This document shows positions 42,691 through 52,329 of a DNA stretch of 64,000 nucleotides, one piece after another (position 1 is the stretch's first letter; every line of letters begins with the position of its first letter). The position numbers were made by a program, and so were the translations under genes. Origin of the DNA: Robiginitalea sediminis (GTDB lineage: Bacteria > Bacteroidota > Bacteroidia > Flavobacteriales > Flavobacteriaceae); the NCBI RefSeq assembly GCF_002198115.1, contig NZ_NGNR01000001.1, positions 1,167,332-1,231,331 of the forward strand. The letters are read 5' to 3'. Below the pieces are notes generated by a model. That model was not told the DNA's origin, did no database searches, and was given only the letters and a program-made list of their open reading frames with translations.

Positions 42691-45420
42691 ATGGAAACAG
42701 CATACATTAACGGCATTGCCCATAAGATTGAGCCCGGGGAAACCCTTTTGGCATTTATCAGAAGGTATGAGGGCCAGGCCCATGTCCCCACCCTTTGCGA
42801 CGCCCCCAACCTGGACCCGTTCGGCTCCTGCCGGGTGTGTAGTGTGGAAGTCGGGCTTCAGCCCGAAGGGCCCAGGAAGACGGTAGCCTCCTGCCATACC
42901 CCGGTTGCTGCAGGGCAATATGTGTATACCAGCAGCCCGGAAATCAAAAAATTGCGGAAGAATATTATTGAACTGGTCCTGACCGACCACCCCCTGGATT
43001 GCCTGACCTGCGAGGTAAACGGGAATTGCGAACTGCAGACCGTAGCCGCCCAGGTAGGGATCCGCAGCGTCCGCTACCCGCAGGGGGAGACCCATCTGGA
43101 ACGGGAAAAGGACCTGTCCCACCCTTACATGACCTCGGATCTGAGTAAATGTATTAATTGCTACCGCTGCGTACGGGCCTGCGATGAGGTCCAGGGCGAA
43201 TTCGTTTTGAGCATGGCCGGCCGTGGGTTCGATGCCCATATTGTAAAGGGGCTGGGCCAGAGTTTTATGGATTCGGACTGCGTGAGCTGCGGGGCCTGTT
43301 CCCAGGCATGCCCTACCTCTGCCATCTCGGATGTCTTCCAGTCTAAGGCGGTACACACTACTGAAAAAACCCGTACCGTTTGTACCTACTGCGGGGTGGG
43401 CTGCAACCTGGAGGTGGCGGCAGACCACAATGATATCCTGAGTATTACCGCGCCATACGACGCGGAGGTGAACCAGGGGCACACCTGCCTGAAAGGGCGG
43501 TTCGCCTTTAAGTTTTACAACCACCCGGAACGCCTGGACGCCCCCATGATCAAACGAGACGGCCAGTTTGAGAAAGTGAGCTGGGAGGAAGCTTACGATT
43601 TTATTTCAGAGCGGTTTCAGCATTACAAGGATACCTATGGCCCGGACAGTCTGGCGGGGATTTCCTCTTCCCGTTGTACCAACGAGGAGAACTACCTGAT
43701 GCAGAAATTCTTCAGGGCCGTAATCCAGACCAATAATATAGACGGCTGTGCTCGCGTATGCCATTCCCCTACAGCGCTTGGGATGCAGCGCACCTTTGGC
43801 ACCGGGGCGGCTACCAATTCCATCGCCGACCTCAAACATACGGATTGCATCCTGGTCATCGGGGCCAACCCCACCGATGCCCACCCGGTTACCGGGGCCA
43901 AGTTCAAGCAGTTTGCCATGAAGTCCGACAAGGTCTCCATCGTTATTGACCCGAGGCGGACCGAACTGGCCCGCTACGCCACGCACCACCTGGCCCTTCG
44001 CCCGGGTACTAATGTGGCCGTCCTCAATATGATGATGTATTACATCGTGGAGGCCGGGTTGGTAGACCAGACCTTTGTGGAAACCCGGACCGAGGGGTAT
44101 GCCGATTTCGTGAAGGAGCTGATGGCCCTGGACCTGGACCGGATGGAGGAGGTCTGCGGCGTGCCCCGGGAACAGGTGCGGGCAGCTGCCCTGGCCTATG
44201 CCTCGGCGCCCAATGCCATGTCCTTCCACGGCCTCGGGGTAACCGAGCATTCCCAGGGGACCTTTACGGTCATGCAGATTGCAGACCTGGCCATGCTAAC
44301 CGGGAATATCGGCCGGAAAGGAGTTGGGGTAAACCCCCTGCGCGGGCAGAACAATGTTCAGGGCAGTGCCGATATGGGCGTACAGCCCCACCAGGGCGCC
44401 GGGTACCTGGATGTGACCCACCCGGAAGTCAACCAGCGTTATAATGCGTTTTACGGGAGGGAAGTCCCTACCCATATCGGGTATAAGATCCCGGAAATGT
44501 TCGATGCGGCCCTGGCAGGAAAACTCAAGGCGCTTTGGATTATCGGGGAAGACGTGGTGCAAACCGACCCGAATACCCAGAAGGTCATCCGGGCCCTGGA
44601 GGCAACCGATTTGGTCATCGTACAGGAGCTCTTTATGACAGAGACCGCCAAACACGCCGATGTGGTCCTCCCCGGGGCGTCCTTCCTGGAGAAAAGCGGC
44701 ACCTTCACCAATGGGGAACGCAGGGTGCAGGCCGTGCGGCAGGTGGTGGAGCCCCTGCCCGGCACCAAGCCGGACGGGCAGATCATCGTGGACCTGATGA
44801 AACGCATGGGCTATCCCCAGCCGGACTATACCCCCGAGGGGATGCTGGAGGAAATTTCCCAGATTGTCCCGTTTTTTGCCGGGATCCGCTGGGACAGGCT
44901 CGGAAACAACGGCCTGCAATGGCCGGTGGCCCCGGATGGTACAGATACGAAAATCCTGCACGAGCAGACCTTTAAGCGCGGGCAGGGGTATTTTGAATTC
45001 CACCCCTGGGAGGAAACCCGGGAGATCGTGGATCATGGGAAGGAGTACCCGTATATCCTGACCACCAACCGGGAACTGGAGCACTATAACTGCGGGGCAA
45101 TGACCCGGCGAACTGCCAATGCGGAAATCCTGGGCAGCGACTATTTGCTGATCCACCCGGAAGATGCGGCAGCCAACCTCATACAGGAGGGAGACCTGGT
45201 ATGCCTGGAGTCTCCCCGCGGCAGGGTGGATGTAGCTGCCCGCATTACCGATGCGGTGCGGCCGGGGGTTCTAAGTACCACCTTCCACTTCCCCGAAATT
45301 ATGATCAATAATATTACCGGAGATGTACACGACTCCGAGGCCATGTGCCCGGAGTACAAGGTGGTGGCGGTGCGCATCCGAAAGTCGAAGGGGAAATTCA
45401 AGCGGTTGGTTAAAAGTTAG
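42691..45420 (+). CDS. fdhA: Formate dehydrogenase catalytic (alpha) subunit, molybdenum/tungsten, Cys type
   Basis: Oxidises formate to CO2 at a molybdopterin-bound metal. The 909 aa begin with a NuoG-like electron-transfer region: [2Fe-2S] (Cys36, 47, 50, 69), a His/Cys cluster motif DCLTCEVNGNCELQ (about 106-119), and two ferredoxin clusters (Cys154/157/160/164 and Cys197/200/203/207). The catalytic part starts with the [4Fe-4S] motif CTYCGVGC (Cys231, 234, 238, with Cys266). The metal ligand is Cys357 in CARVCHSPTALG, where E. coli FdhF has selenocysteine. The molydopterin dinucleotide-binding domain ends the protein (about 790-905). It starts 9 nt after the beta subunit. Probably a soluble cytoplasmic complex. 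Confidence 0.94.
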   Translation: METAYINGIAHKIEPGETLLAFIRRYEGQAHVPTLCDAPNLDPFGSCRVCSVEVGLQPEGPRKTVASCHTPVAAGQYVYTSSPEIKKLRKNIIELVLTDHPLDCLTCEVNGNCELQTVAAQVGIRSVRYPQGETHLEREKDLSHPYMTSDLSKCINCYRCVRACDEVQGEFVLSMAGRGFDAHIVKGLGQSFMDSDCVSCGACSQACPTSAISDVFQSKAVHTTEKTRTVCTYCGVGCNLEVAADHNDILSITAPYDAEVNQGHTCLKGRFAFKFYNHPERLDAPMIKRDGQFEKVSWEEAYDFISERFQHYKDTYGPDSLAGISSSRCTNEENYLMQKFFRAVIQTNNIDGCARVCHSPTALGMQRTFGTGAATNSIADLKHTDCILVIGANPTDAHPVTGAKFKQFAMKSDKVSIVIDPRRTELARYATHHLALRPGTNVAVLNMMMYYIVEAGLVDQTFVETRTEGYADFVKELMALDLDRMEEVCGVPREQVRAAALAYASAPNAMSFHGLGVTEHSQGTFTVMQIADLAMLTGNIGRKGVGVNPLRGQNNVQGSADMGVQPHQGAGYLDVTHPEVNQRYNAFYGREVPTHIGYKIPEMFDAALAGKLKALWIIGEDVVQTDPNTQKVIRALEATDLVIVQELFMTETAKHADVVLPGASFLEKSGTFTNGERRVQAVRQVVEPLPGTKPDGQIIVDLMKRMGYPQPDYTPEGMLEEISQIVPFFAGIRWDRLGNNGLQWPVAPDGTDTKILHEQTFKRGQGYFEFHPWEETREIVDHGKEYPYILTTNRELEHYNCGAMTRRTANAEILGSDYLLIHPEDAAANLIQEGDLVCLESPRGRVDVAARITDAVRPGVLSTTFHFPEIMINNITGDVHDSEAMCPEYKVVAVRIRKSKGKFKRLVKS

Positions 45421-45555
45421 AAGAGTTTTGAAAGGGTTTTGCAGGGGGGATGGTTATGTTGCAGGTGGGGGGAGGGGCCCTCGAAGCGCTGCATTTTGAA
45501 AAGCAATAAAGCCCTTCCCGTACACCCCTTCCATCACCCACCCCGCCGTAAAGGG

Positions 45556-45588
45556 ACTTTCACCACCCCGTAAATTCCCTTACTTTTG
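45556..45588 (+). promoter_or_regulatory. Promoter of fabD (TACTTTTG)
   Basis: TACTTTTG at 45581-45588 lies 21 nt before the fabD ATG, with ACTTTC (45556-45561) about 20 nt upstream as a weak -33 element. The box is inside the longest open frame, which excludes the TTG start at 45586. The rest of the 45421-45555 gap is G/C-biased sequence without a recognisable feature. Confidence 0.6.
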
Positions 45589-45609
45589 CCACACCATAAC
45601 AAAAAACCA

Positions 45610-46494
45610 ATGAAAGCATTTGTCTTCCCGGGCCAGGGGGCCCAGTTCAGCGGCATGGGTAAGGACCTGTACGAAGCGTCCGCCCAGGCCCAGGAACTCT
45701 TCGAAGAAGCCAACGATATCCTGGGCTTCTCCATTACCGATATCATGTTCGAAGGTTCTGCCGAGGACCTGAAAGAAACCAAGGTAACCCAGCCGGCTAT
45801 TTTCCTGCATTCGGTAATCCTGAGCCAGGTCATGGGCAAGGCGTTCGTTCCGGATATGGTAGCCGGGCATTCCCTTGGGGAGTTCTCTGCCCTGGTTGCC
45901 AATGGCACCCTGACCTTCCAGGATGGACTTAAACTGGTTTCTCAGCGCGCCCTGGCCATGCAGAAGGCTTGCGAATTGCAGCAGAGCACCATGGCCGCCG
46001 TCCTTGGTCTGGAGGATGCAGTGGTGGAGCGCGTCTGCGCCGAAACCCCTGGTATTGTGGTAGCGGCCAATTACAACTGCCCGGGTCAGCTTGTCATCTC
46101 CGGGGAGGTCGAAGCGGTAAACACGGCCTGCGAAGCCCTGAAAGCTGCTGGCGCCCGCAGGGCATTGGTTCTGCCGGTTGGGGGAGCCTTCCATTCCCCA
46201 CTGATGGAGCCGGCAAGGGAAGAATTGGCGGCCGCCATTGAGCAAACCCCCTTTTCCGCACCCCGCTGTCCGGTCTACCAAAACGTGACCACTACGGCAG
46301 TAACAGATACCTCCGAAATCCGCCAAAACCTCATTGCACAGCTAACCGCTCCGGTGAAGTGGACGCAGAGCGTACAGCAAATGGTGGCCGATGGCGCCAC
46401 CGAATTTGTGGAAGTAGGCCCGGGCAAGGTACTGCAGGGATTGGTGCGTAAAATTCACCCGGAAGCCATTACCTCCTCCGGGGAGATTGGGTAG
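45610..46494 (+). CDS. fabD: Malonyl-CoA:ACP transacylase
   Basis: Loads malonyl groups onto acyl carrier protein for fatty acid synthesis; cytoplasmic. The 294 aa have the family motifs in order: GQGAQ (8-12), the nucleophile Ser88 in AGHSLGEFSAL, the QQSTMAAVLGL region, catalytic His195 in GGAFHSPLMEPA and FVEVGPGKVLQGL. The ATG at 45610 starts directly at MKAFVFPGQG, as in homologues. It is monocistronic in appearance: its own promoter, and a 142-nt gap to the next gene. Confidence 0.97.
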   Translation: MKAFVFPGQGAQFSGMGKDLYEASAQAQELFEEANDILGFSITDIMFEGSAEDLKETKVTQPAIFLHSVILSQVMGKAFVPDMVAGHSLGEFSALVANGTLTFQDGLKLVSQRALAMQKACELQQSTMAAVLGLEDAVVERVCAETPGIVVAANYNCPGQLVISGEVEAVNTACEALKAAGARRALVLPVGGAFHSPLMEPAREELAAAIEQTPFSAPRCPVYQNVTTTAVTDTSEIRQNLIAQLTAPVKWTQSVQQMVADGATEFVEVGPGKVLQGLVRKIHPEAITSSGEIG

Positions 46495-46528
46495 CCCGTT
46501 TATCCGAAAAAGCCTGATTTTGACCGCT

Positions 46529-46536
46529 TAATTTTG
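46529..46536 (+). promoter_or_regulatory. -7 box TAATTTTG upstream of the adhesin gene
   Basis: TAATTTTG matches TAnnTTTG, about 100 nt before the adhesin ATG at 46637. The resulting leader contains a small perfect hairpin (CGGCTT, GAA loop, AAGCCG at 46581-46595). No clear -33 element. Confidence 0.45.
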
Positions 46537-46636
46537 GGCGTCCCCCCGTTTTTTTAGTAATATTGATCCTTGCCTTTTTTCGGCTTGAAAAGCCGGAGGG
46601 CAGGCCCTGAACAATGGACGCTTTTCTGAGCGAACT

Positions 46637-49600
46637 ATGAATATAAACCCGCCAAATATCCTGCCGCGGCGCCGCATGCCAAGGCTCCGGAGCTTATGGC
46701 TCATTGCTTTCGGACTCACCTCTTTTGGTGCTTTTGGGCAGAACCTGACCATTAATGACCCCCAGATCGTTGAGGGCACAGGAGGTTCTACCACCCTAGT
46801 CTTTACGGTTTCCTCGGATCAGCTCATTTTCACGGGTGGAGGGTTGTCCTTCGAGATCAACACTGCAGATGGCACTGCCATTGCCGGAAGCGATTATAAC
46901 GCTATTATCGGAGGTGTTGGAACCATACCATTTCTAGCCTCCAGTACCCAGGTCAATGTGGTGGTCAACCCAGACGGGACAGCAGAACCCATTGAGACAT
47001 TGAATGTGGTCCTTAGCAACCCCAGCGAGGGGGCCTTTACCAAGGATACCGGTGTAGGAACCATCATAGACGACGACCAGGCCATCAGTGTTTCCAACGC
47101 CAGCATAAACGAAGGGGATGCCGGGCAGGTGAACCTGACCTTTACCGTGTCCACCGATAGTGGCGCGGCCCTGGAGGACATATCTTTTACCTTGTCTACT
47201 GCGGATGGCACGGCCATTGCTCCAGGAGACTATACGCAGACGACCTTAGGGGGTGTTATTTCCCAGGGCACTACCAACACCTTCATCGACGTTCCGGTAA
47301 ATGGGGATGCCATTTTGGAAGGGGATGAGACCTTTACAGCCACCCTTAGCAATGTCAGCAATGGTACGCTGGGCGCGAACCCAAGCGCCACGGGAACCAT
47401 CCTGAATGACGATACCGCTTCGTTTAGCATAGCCGATGCGGCCGCTGCAGAAAGTGCGGGCACTTTAGAATTTACCGTAACCCTCAGCGATGCGGTCCAG
47501 GGTGGCACTTCCGTGGACTTTACCTTTGCTGACGGCACGGCAACAGGGGGAGGCACAGATTATACCGGAACCCCGGGCACGTTGAATTTTGCCGGGAATG
47601 CCGGGGAAACCCAGACGATAACCGTTTCCCTCAACGATGATGTCATTGTGGAAGGCGCGGAGGACTTTACCGTCACCTTGTCCAACCCTACTGCTGGTGT
47701 GACCCTATCCGATGCCTCGGCAACAGGCACGATCAACGACGACGATACCGTCCTGGTTTCTTTCTCCACGGCCGCATCTTCGGACGATGAAAATTCCGGC
47801 GGTAACCTGCCCGTGCTTTTTGTAACCGGAACGGTGACTGCTGCCTCCTCGGTAACGGTTACGCTATCCGGAGGCGGAACGGCGACCAACGGGGACGATT
47901 TCGATTTCACCACGCCTCAGGTGGTCAATATCCCACCTGGGACCTATGATGGGACTGTGAACACAGCAATAGCGATCCCCACCCTCTCCATTTCAGGAGA
48001 CAATGACCCGGAATCGGACGAGACCTTCATTCTTGGACTCACGGCGGTTTCCGGCGATGTCTCCCTGGGTGCCATTACCTCCACCACTTACACCATTCTG
48101 AACGACGACGACCAGATCCTCCAGATTGCCGGGGTTTCACAGGCCGAAGGTTCCGGAGGGGGGACTACTACGTTTAACTTCCTGGTTTCCATAGAAGGAG
48201 GAGGGGATGCCCTGCAGGATATCGACTTCCGGGTGGATACTAATGACGGGACGGCAACCGAGCCATCCGATTACGAAGAACTCAACAACGACCAGTTCAC
48301 GATACCCGCCGGCCAGAACAGCATTCAGGTGCCGGTGCTGGTAGAAGCCGATGCGGTCCCTGAGGCAGATGAAACCTTTACGGTTACCATCAGCAATGCT
48401 TCCCAGGGCGGCACCATTGGGGCCACCGATACCGCTACGGGAACCATTGTGAATGACGACCTGGCGGCTATTTCCGTAGACGATGTTAGCCAGGATGAGG
48501 GCGACTCCGGGACCACCACCTTTACCTTTACCGTAAGTATCGCTGGGGGTGCCAGTGCGGTGTCTGATATCACCTTTACGTACACCACCTCCGACGGCAC
48601 AGCAACAGTAGCCGATGGAGATTACACAGCTGCCTCCGGTTCCGGGACCATCAATAGCGGATCTACCTCCACCACCTTTGAAGTTTCGGTGAACGGGGAC
48701 ACCACCCCGGAATTCGATGAAGATTTTACCGTAACTCTGGGCAACCCCGTAAATGCCACCATTACCGATGGGGTGGGGCAGGGCACGATCCAGAACGACG
48801 ATGTCAATACCATCAGCATTGCCGACATCGTCCAGTCCGAAGGAAATTCCGGCACCAGCAACTTCGTCTTTACCGTTAGTGTGGACAGCGGGGTGGCCCT
48901 GGACGATATCGACTTTGAGGCCAGTACAGCAGACGGGACCGCCACGGTTGCGGGTAACGACTATGTGGCCCTCAGTGGTTTTGCCGCCCAGATCCCGCAG
49001 GGCGGGACCTCCACCACCGTGAGCGTAACCGTGAATGGGGATACGGATTTTGAACCCAATGAGACCTTTACTGTAGCCCTGGACAATATCAGTAATGCCA
49101 CCGCCTCGGACGACACGGCGGAGGGCACCATCCAGAATGACGATTCGTGCAATGCCGGGGCCCAGGCCCCTGAACTGGCTAATGGGGCCCAAACCGTATT
49201 TTGTACGGAGGATACCATCCCGTCCCTGGATAGTTTCACCAATACCCCGGCCCCTGCCGGAACTGCCCTGACCTGGAGCCGGAACCCGGACCCTCTGGTT
49301 ATCAGCGGTCACCTGACTGCCGGGGAAGTAGCGGCCCCCACCGTTGGGACCTATTACGGCTTTTTCTTCGACAGTGTAAACAATTGTGCCAGCCCTACCC
49401 TGGAACTCACCCTGGTACGTAATGAAACGCCCACCATCGATTCGGCTATCGGGGATGCCATCTGCGGCCCCGGGCAGGTAACCCTGACGGCTACCGCCAG
49501 TTTCCCGACGGTAGTAACCGCACCGGATATTAATTGGTATGATGCCGAGACCGGGGGCAACCTGGTTTTCACAGGTCCCAACTATGTCCTGGACCTGTCC

Positions 49601-51340
49601 GAAACCACTTCCTTCTGGGTAGAGGCTACCGGAAACGGGTGTACCTCCTCTCCCCGGGTTGAGGTAGTGGCCACGGTGTCTGCGGAGGTCAGCTCCGGAA
49701 CCCCCCTGAACGGCTCCTCTTGTAGCGATCCCGCTTTTGGGCCAACCACAGTGGACCTCGACAACCGGATTGAAGGGGAAACCGCCGGGTTCTGGACCAT
49801 TATCACCGATCCTTCCGGAGGGCTTACCTTCGACGCCGAAAATGTCGTGAACTTTACCGGGGTTCCCGATGGGGTCTATGTTTTCCGGTTTACCACCAAC
49901 ACAGCCGAAGCCCCCTGTGTGGATGAATCCACCGACGTGAGCATCAGTGTGAACAACTGCGACGTGGATACAGACAACGACGGGTTGCTGGATGGGGTGG
50001 AAGCCGCCCTGGACACGGATCCGAACAACCCGGATACCGATGGGGATGGAATTGACGACGGCACGGAAGTCGTAGATCCGGAAAACCCGGCCGACGAGGA
50101 CGGGGACGGCATTATCGACGCCCGGGATTCCAACACCGCCGATACAGACCAGGACGGGGTAAACGACCAGCAGGACCCGGCCAACACCGATGCCTGTATC
50201 CCCAACCCGGATAACATTAATTGCGACACAGACCTGGGTGTAACCAAAACGGCCAACCGTTCCGAAATATCCCTGGGGCAGAACGTAACCTTTACCATTA
50301 CCCTGGACAATTTCAGCACGGTAGCCATGACCGATATCCAGGTAGGCGACCTGCTGCAAAATGGCTATTCCTTTGTTTCCGCCACCGCCAGTGTTGGGGC
50401 CTATGATGAGGCTGCCGGAATCTGGGCCGTGGCGAGTATCGCGGCCAACAGTACCGAGACCCTCGAGATTGTGGCCACGGCCGTGGAAGGTGATACCTAT
50501 ACCAATACAGCCGAGTTGCTCGCCTCCACCCCGGTGGACGGGAACCCGGATAACGATACCAGCACGGTGGCCCTTGAGGTGGTGCTGCCGGAAAATGCAG
50601 ACCTCTCGGTGGAGAAGTTTGCCCAGATTACCCCGGGCGGGGATTTCAGCTCCGAGCGAATCACCCCCCTGGTTGGCGACCGGATCCGGTTTGTGGTGCG
50701 GGTAACCAACCTGTCCCCGGATGCCGTGGTTTCCGATATCCAGGTGCTGGATGCCATCAGCCCTGAGGCAACTACCGGCTTTGAGTATGTACAGCACACC
50801 TACCAGTTGGGGACGTTCCCGGCCGGGGCCTACGACCCGGAAACCGGTATTTGGAACATCGCCAGCCTGGGCCCCGGAGAAGTGGTGGAGCTCAGTATTG
50901 TGGCCTTTGTGCGGCGTGCTGGCACCTTTACCAATACCGCTGAACTGGTCGCCCCGGCAGTCGATGCCGATACATCCAACAACCTGGCCAGCGTTGTGGT
51001 GGAGGTCGCCGCGCGTAATGAAGGGGATCCGATCTTTAATCAGTTCTCACCCAACGGGGATGGGATCAATGACTTTTTGAAAATTCAGCTGACCCGCCTT
51101 AACAGCGTTAGCGGGCTTACCGAACCGGCCATCGAGGCGTATTCCATCCAGATTTTCAACCGTTACGGGCAATCCGTCTTCGAAGGCAACAACCTGACGA
51201 ATGAGGTGATATGGGATGGAGAGTTCAACGGCACCCCGGCACCGGAGGGAACATATTTCTACGTACTGCTCTACGCTGAAATTACGGATGCCGGCCCGGT
51301 GGAAGTAACCAAAAAAGGCTGGATCCAACTGATTCGATGA
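46637..51340 (+). CDS. Calx-beta repeat adhesin with gliding-type (type B) T9SS sorting domain
   Basis: A 1567-aa secreted surface protein. Signal peptide about 14-35 (LRSLWLIAFGLTSFGAFGQ; Met14 is an alternative start). Seven Calx-beta repeats follow (each about 110-120 aa, boundaries marked by TI-x-N/D-DD near residues 142, 254, 364, 485, 601, 717, 831). Then come Ig-like segments with paired Cys (about 835-1105), thrombospondin-type-3 calcium repeats (about 1108-1198, DTDNDGLLDG), and two DUF11 domains (about 1200-1460, starting DLGVTKTANR and DLSVEKFAQI). The C-terminal gliding motility-associated domain (about 1465-1567) starts FNQFSPNGDGINDFLKI and ends with GWIQLIR. This is a type B type IX secretion signal. 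The next gene encodes the matching PorP/SprF protein. Confidence 0.93.
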   Translation: MNINPPNILPRRRMPRLRSLWLIAFGLTSFGAFGQNLTINDPQIVEGTGGSTTLVFTVSSDQLIFTGGGLSFEINTADGTAIAGSDYNAIIGGVGTIPFLASSTQVNVVVNPDGTAEPIETLNVVLSNPSEGAFTKDTGVGTIIDDDQAISVSNASINEGDAGQVNLTFTVSTDSGAALEDISFTLSTADGTAIAPGDYTQTTLGGVISQGTTNTFIDVPVNGDAILEGDETFTATLSNVSNGTLGANPSATGTILNDDTASFSIADAAAAESAGTLEFTVTLSDAVQGGTSVDFTFADGTATGGGTDYTGTPGTLNFAGNAGETQTITVSLNDDVIVEGAEDFTVTLSNPTAGVTLSDASATGTINDDDTVLVSFSTAASSDDENSGGNLPVLFVTGTVTAASSVTVTLSGGGTATNGDDFDFTTPQVVNIPPGTYDGTVNTAIAIPTLSISGDNDPESDETFILGLTAVSGDVSLGAITSTTYTILNDDDQILQIAGVSQAEGSGGGTTTFNFLVSIEGGGDALQDIDFRVDTNDGTATEPSDYEELNNDQFTIPAGQNSIQVPVLVEADAVPEADETFTVTISNASQGGTIGATDTATGTIVNDDLAAISVDDVSQDEGDSGTTTFTFTVSIAGGASAVSDITFTYTTSDGTATVADGDYTAASGSGTINSGSTSTTFEVSVNGDTTPEFDEDFTVTLGNPVNATITDGVGQGTIQNDDVNTISIADIVQSEGNSGTSNFVFTVSVDSGVALDDIDFEASTADGTATVAGNDYVALSGFAAQIPQGGTSTTVSVTVNGDTDFEPNETFTVALDNISNATASDDTAEGTIQNDDSCNAGAQAPELANGAQTVFCTEDTIPSLDSFTNTPAPAGTALTWSRNPDPLVISGHLTAGEVAAPTVGTYYGFFFDSVNNCASPTLELTLVRNETPTIDSAIGDAICGPGQVTLTATASFPTVVTAPDINWYDAETGGNLVFTGPNYVLDLSETTSFWVEATGNGCTSSPRVEVVATVSAEVSSGTPLNGSSCSDPAFGPTTVDLDNRIEGETAGFWTIITDPSGGLTFDAENVVNFTGVPDGVYVFRFTTNTAEAPCVDESTDVSISVNNCDVDTDNDGLLDGVEAALDTDPNNPDTDGDGIDDGTEVVDPENPADEDGDGIIDARDSNTADTDQDGVNDQQDPANTDACIPNPDNINCDTDLGVTKTANRSEISLGQNVTFTITLDNFSTVAMTDIQVGDLLQNGYSFVSATASVGAYDEAAGIWAVASIAANSTETLEIVATAVEGDTYTNTAELLASTPVDGNPDNDTSTVALEVVLPENADLSVEKFAQITPGGDFSSERITPLVGDRIRFVVRVTNLSPDAVVSDIQVLDAISPEATTGFEYVQHTYQLGTFPAGAYDPETGIWNIASLGPGEVVELSIVAFVRRAGTFTNTAELVAPAVDADTSNNLASVVVEVAARNEGDPIFNQFSPNGDGINDFLKIQLTRLNSVSGLTEPAIEAYSIQIFNRYGQSVFEGNNLTNEVIWDGEFNGTPAPEGTYFYVLLYAEITDAGPVEVTKKGWIQLIR
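46777..49130 (+). repeat. Seven tandem Calx-beta coding repeats
   Basis: Within the adhesin gene, seven diverged repeats of roughly 330-360 bp, each with a DEGDSG/NEGDAG-type opening, a TADGTA-type centre and a closing NDD acidic turn. They are protein-level repeats; the DNA is too diverged for simple recombination to be obvious. Calx-beta domains bind calcium. Confidence 0.8.
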
Positions 51341-51341
51341 T

Positions 51342-52328
51342 ATGCGAAACCGCAAGGCATACATAACCCGGATTCTACTGCCCTTTTGCGGGCTTGTGGC
51401 CCTGTTGGCCGCCAACCCCCTCCACGGGCAACGCGACCCCCAGTACACCCAGTACATGTACAATATCGGAAGCTTTAACCCCGCCTATGTGGGTACGGTG
51501 GAATACACGGATATTTCCCTGCTGTACCGGTCGCAGTGGATCGACATCCCGGGGGCGCCCCGCACCATCCGCTTCGGACTCAACGCGCCCATTGGGGAGC
51601 GACATGGCCTGGGTTTTAACGCGGTCAACGACCAGCTGGGGCCTACTACCCAGACCTATGTGGATGTCTCTTATTCCTTCCAGATCAAATTTACCTATGA
51701 TGTGTTCCTGTCCTTCGGCCTGGATGCCGGGGGAACGTTCCTGAATACGGACTTTTCCAAAGGAACCTTTGAAAACCCCGGGGAGCCCATTCTGGGTCAG
51801 GAAACCATACAGGAATTCTACCCCACCATCGGGGCCGGTGTATTCCTGTACCAGCGGCACTGGTACCTGGGCGTTTCGGTGCCCAACTTCCTCACCGATG
51901 CCCTCTACAGCAACGAAGTGGCCCAGATCGTGGAAGACCAGATGCAGTTCAATGCCATTGGGGGCTATGTCTTTGACCTTTCGGACCGCATGAAGTTCAA
52001 ACCGGCATTTATGGTTAACTTCATAAGCGGGGCCCCGGTAACGGCAAATGTTTCCGGGAATTTCCTGTGGAACGATGTGTTTACCCTGGGTGCAGCCTAC
52101 CGTTTCGACAATGCGGTTAGCGGCCTTGCAGGCTTTCAGCTTACCCCCGGGTTGTTTGTAGGCTATTCCTACGATTATAACACCAATGGCCTTGGGGGGT
52201 ATAACAGCGGCTCCCACGAGGCGATTATCAAATTCTACCTGGGCCGCAAGAGTGCGCGGATTCCGGGCGAGGATAAAGGAAAAGGCAACCAGAAAGGAAA
52301 ACAGATCGACAGCCCAAGATTTTTCTAA
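51342..52328 (+). CDS. PorP/SprF family type IX secretion membrane protein, partner of the adhesin
   Basis: An outer-membrane beta-barrel protein that in Flavobacterium johnsoniae (SprF) is needed for secretion and attachment of the neighbouring SprB adhesin. The 328 aa have a signal peptide (about 1-29) and the family opening RDPQYTQYMYNIGSFNPAYVGT, the SLLYRSQW strand, AVNDQLGPTTQT and FLGYSYDYNTN-like strands near the end. A basic, Lys/Gly-rich tail (GEDKGKGNQKGKQ) is unusual. It begins 1 nt after the adhesin stop and is followed by the OmpA gene with a 1-nt gap: a tight three-gene unit. Confidence 0.93.
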   Translation: MRNRKAYITRILLPFCGLVALLAANPLHGQRDPQYTQYMYNIGSFNPAYVGTVEYTDISLLYRSQWIDIPGAPRTIRFGLNAPIGERHGLGFNAVNDQLGPTTQTYVDVSYSFQIKFTYDVFLSFGLDAGGTFLNTDFSKGTFENPGEPILGQETIQEFYPTIGAGVFLYQRHWYLGVSVPNFLTDALYSNEVAQIVEDQMQFNAIGGYVFDLSDRMKFKPAFMVNFISGAPVTANVSGNFLWNDVFTLGAAYRFDNAVSGLAGFQLTPGLFVGYSYDYNTNGLGGYNSGSHEAIIKFYLGRKSARIPGEDKGKGNQKGKQIDSPRFF

Positions 52329-52329
52329 G

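Noticed and set aside
43759-43761. Selenocysteine at the formate dehydrogenase active site
   Set aside because: The codon at residue 357 is TGC (Cys), not TGA, so no recoding is needed.
41032-45420. Complex I (nuoEFG) interpretation of the iron-sulfur subunits
   Set aside because: The catalytic subunit has the formate dehydrogenase CARVCHSP active-site motif and fdhD is directly upstream; no other nuo genes are present.
48137-50797. Minus-strand open frame of 886 codons opposite the adhesin
   Set aside because: It lies antisense to clear Calx-beta coding sequence, has Gly/Val-rich composition without domains, and is an effect of high G+C at third positions.
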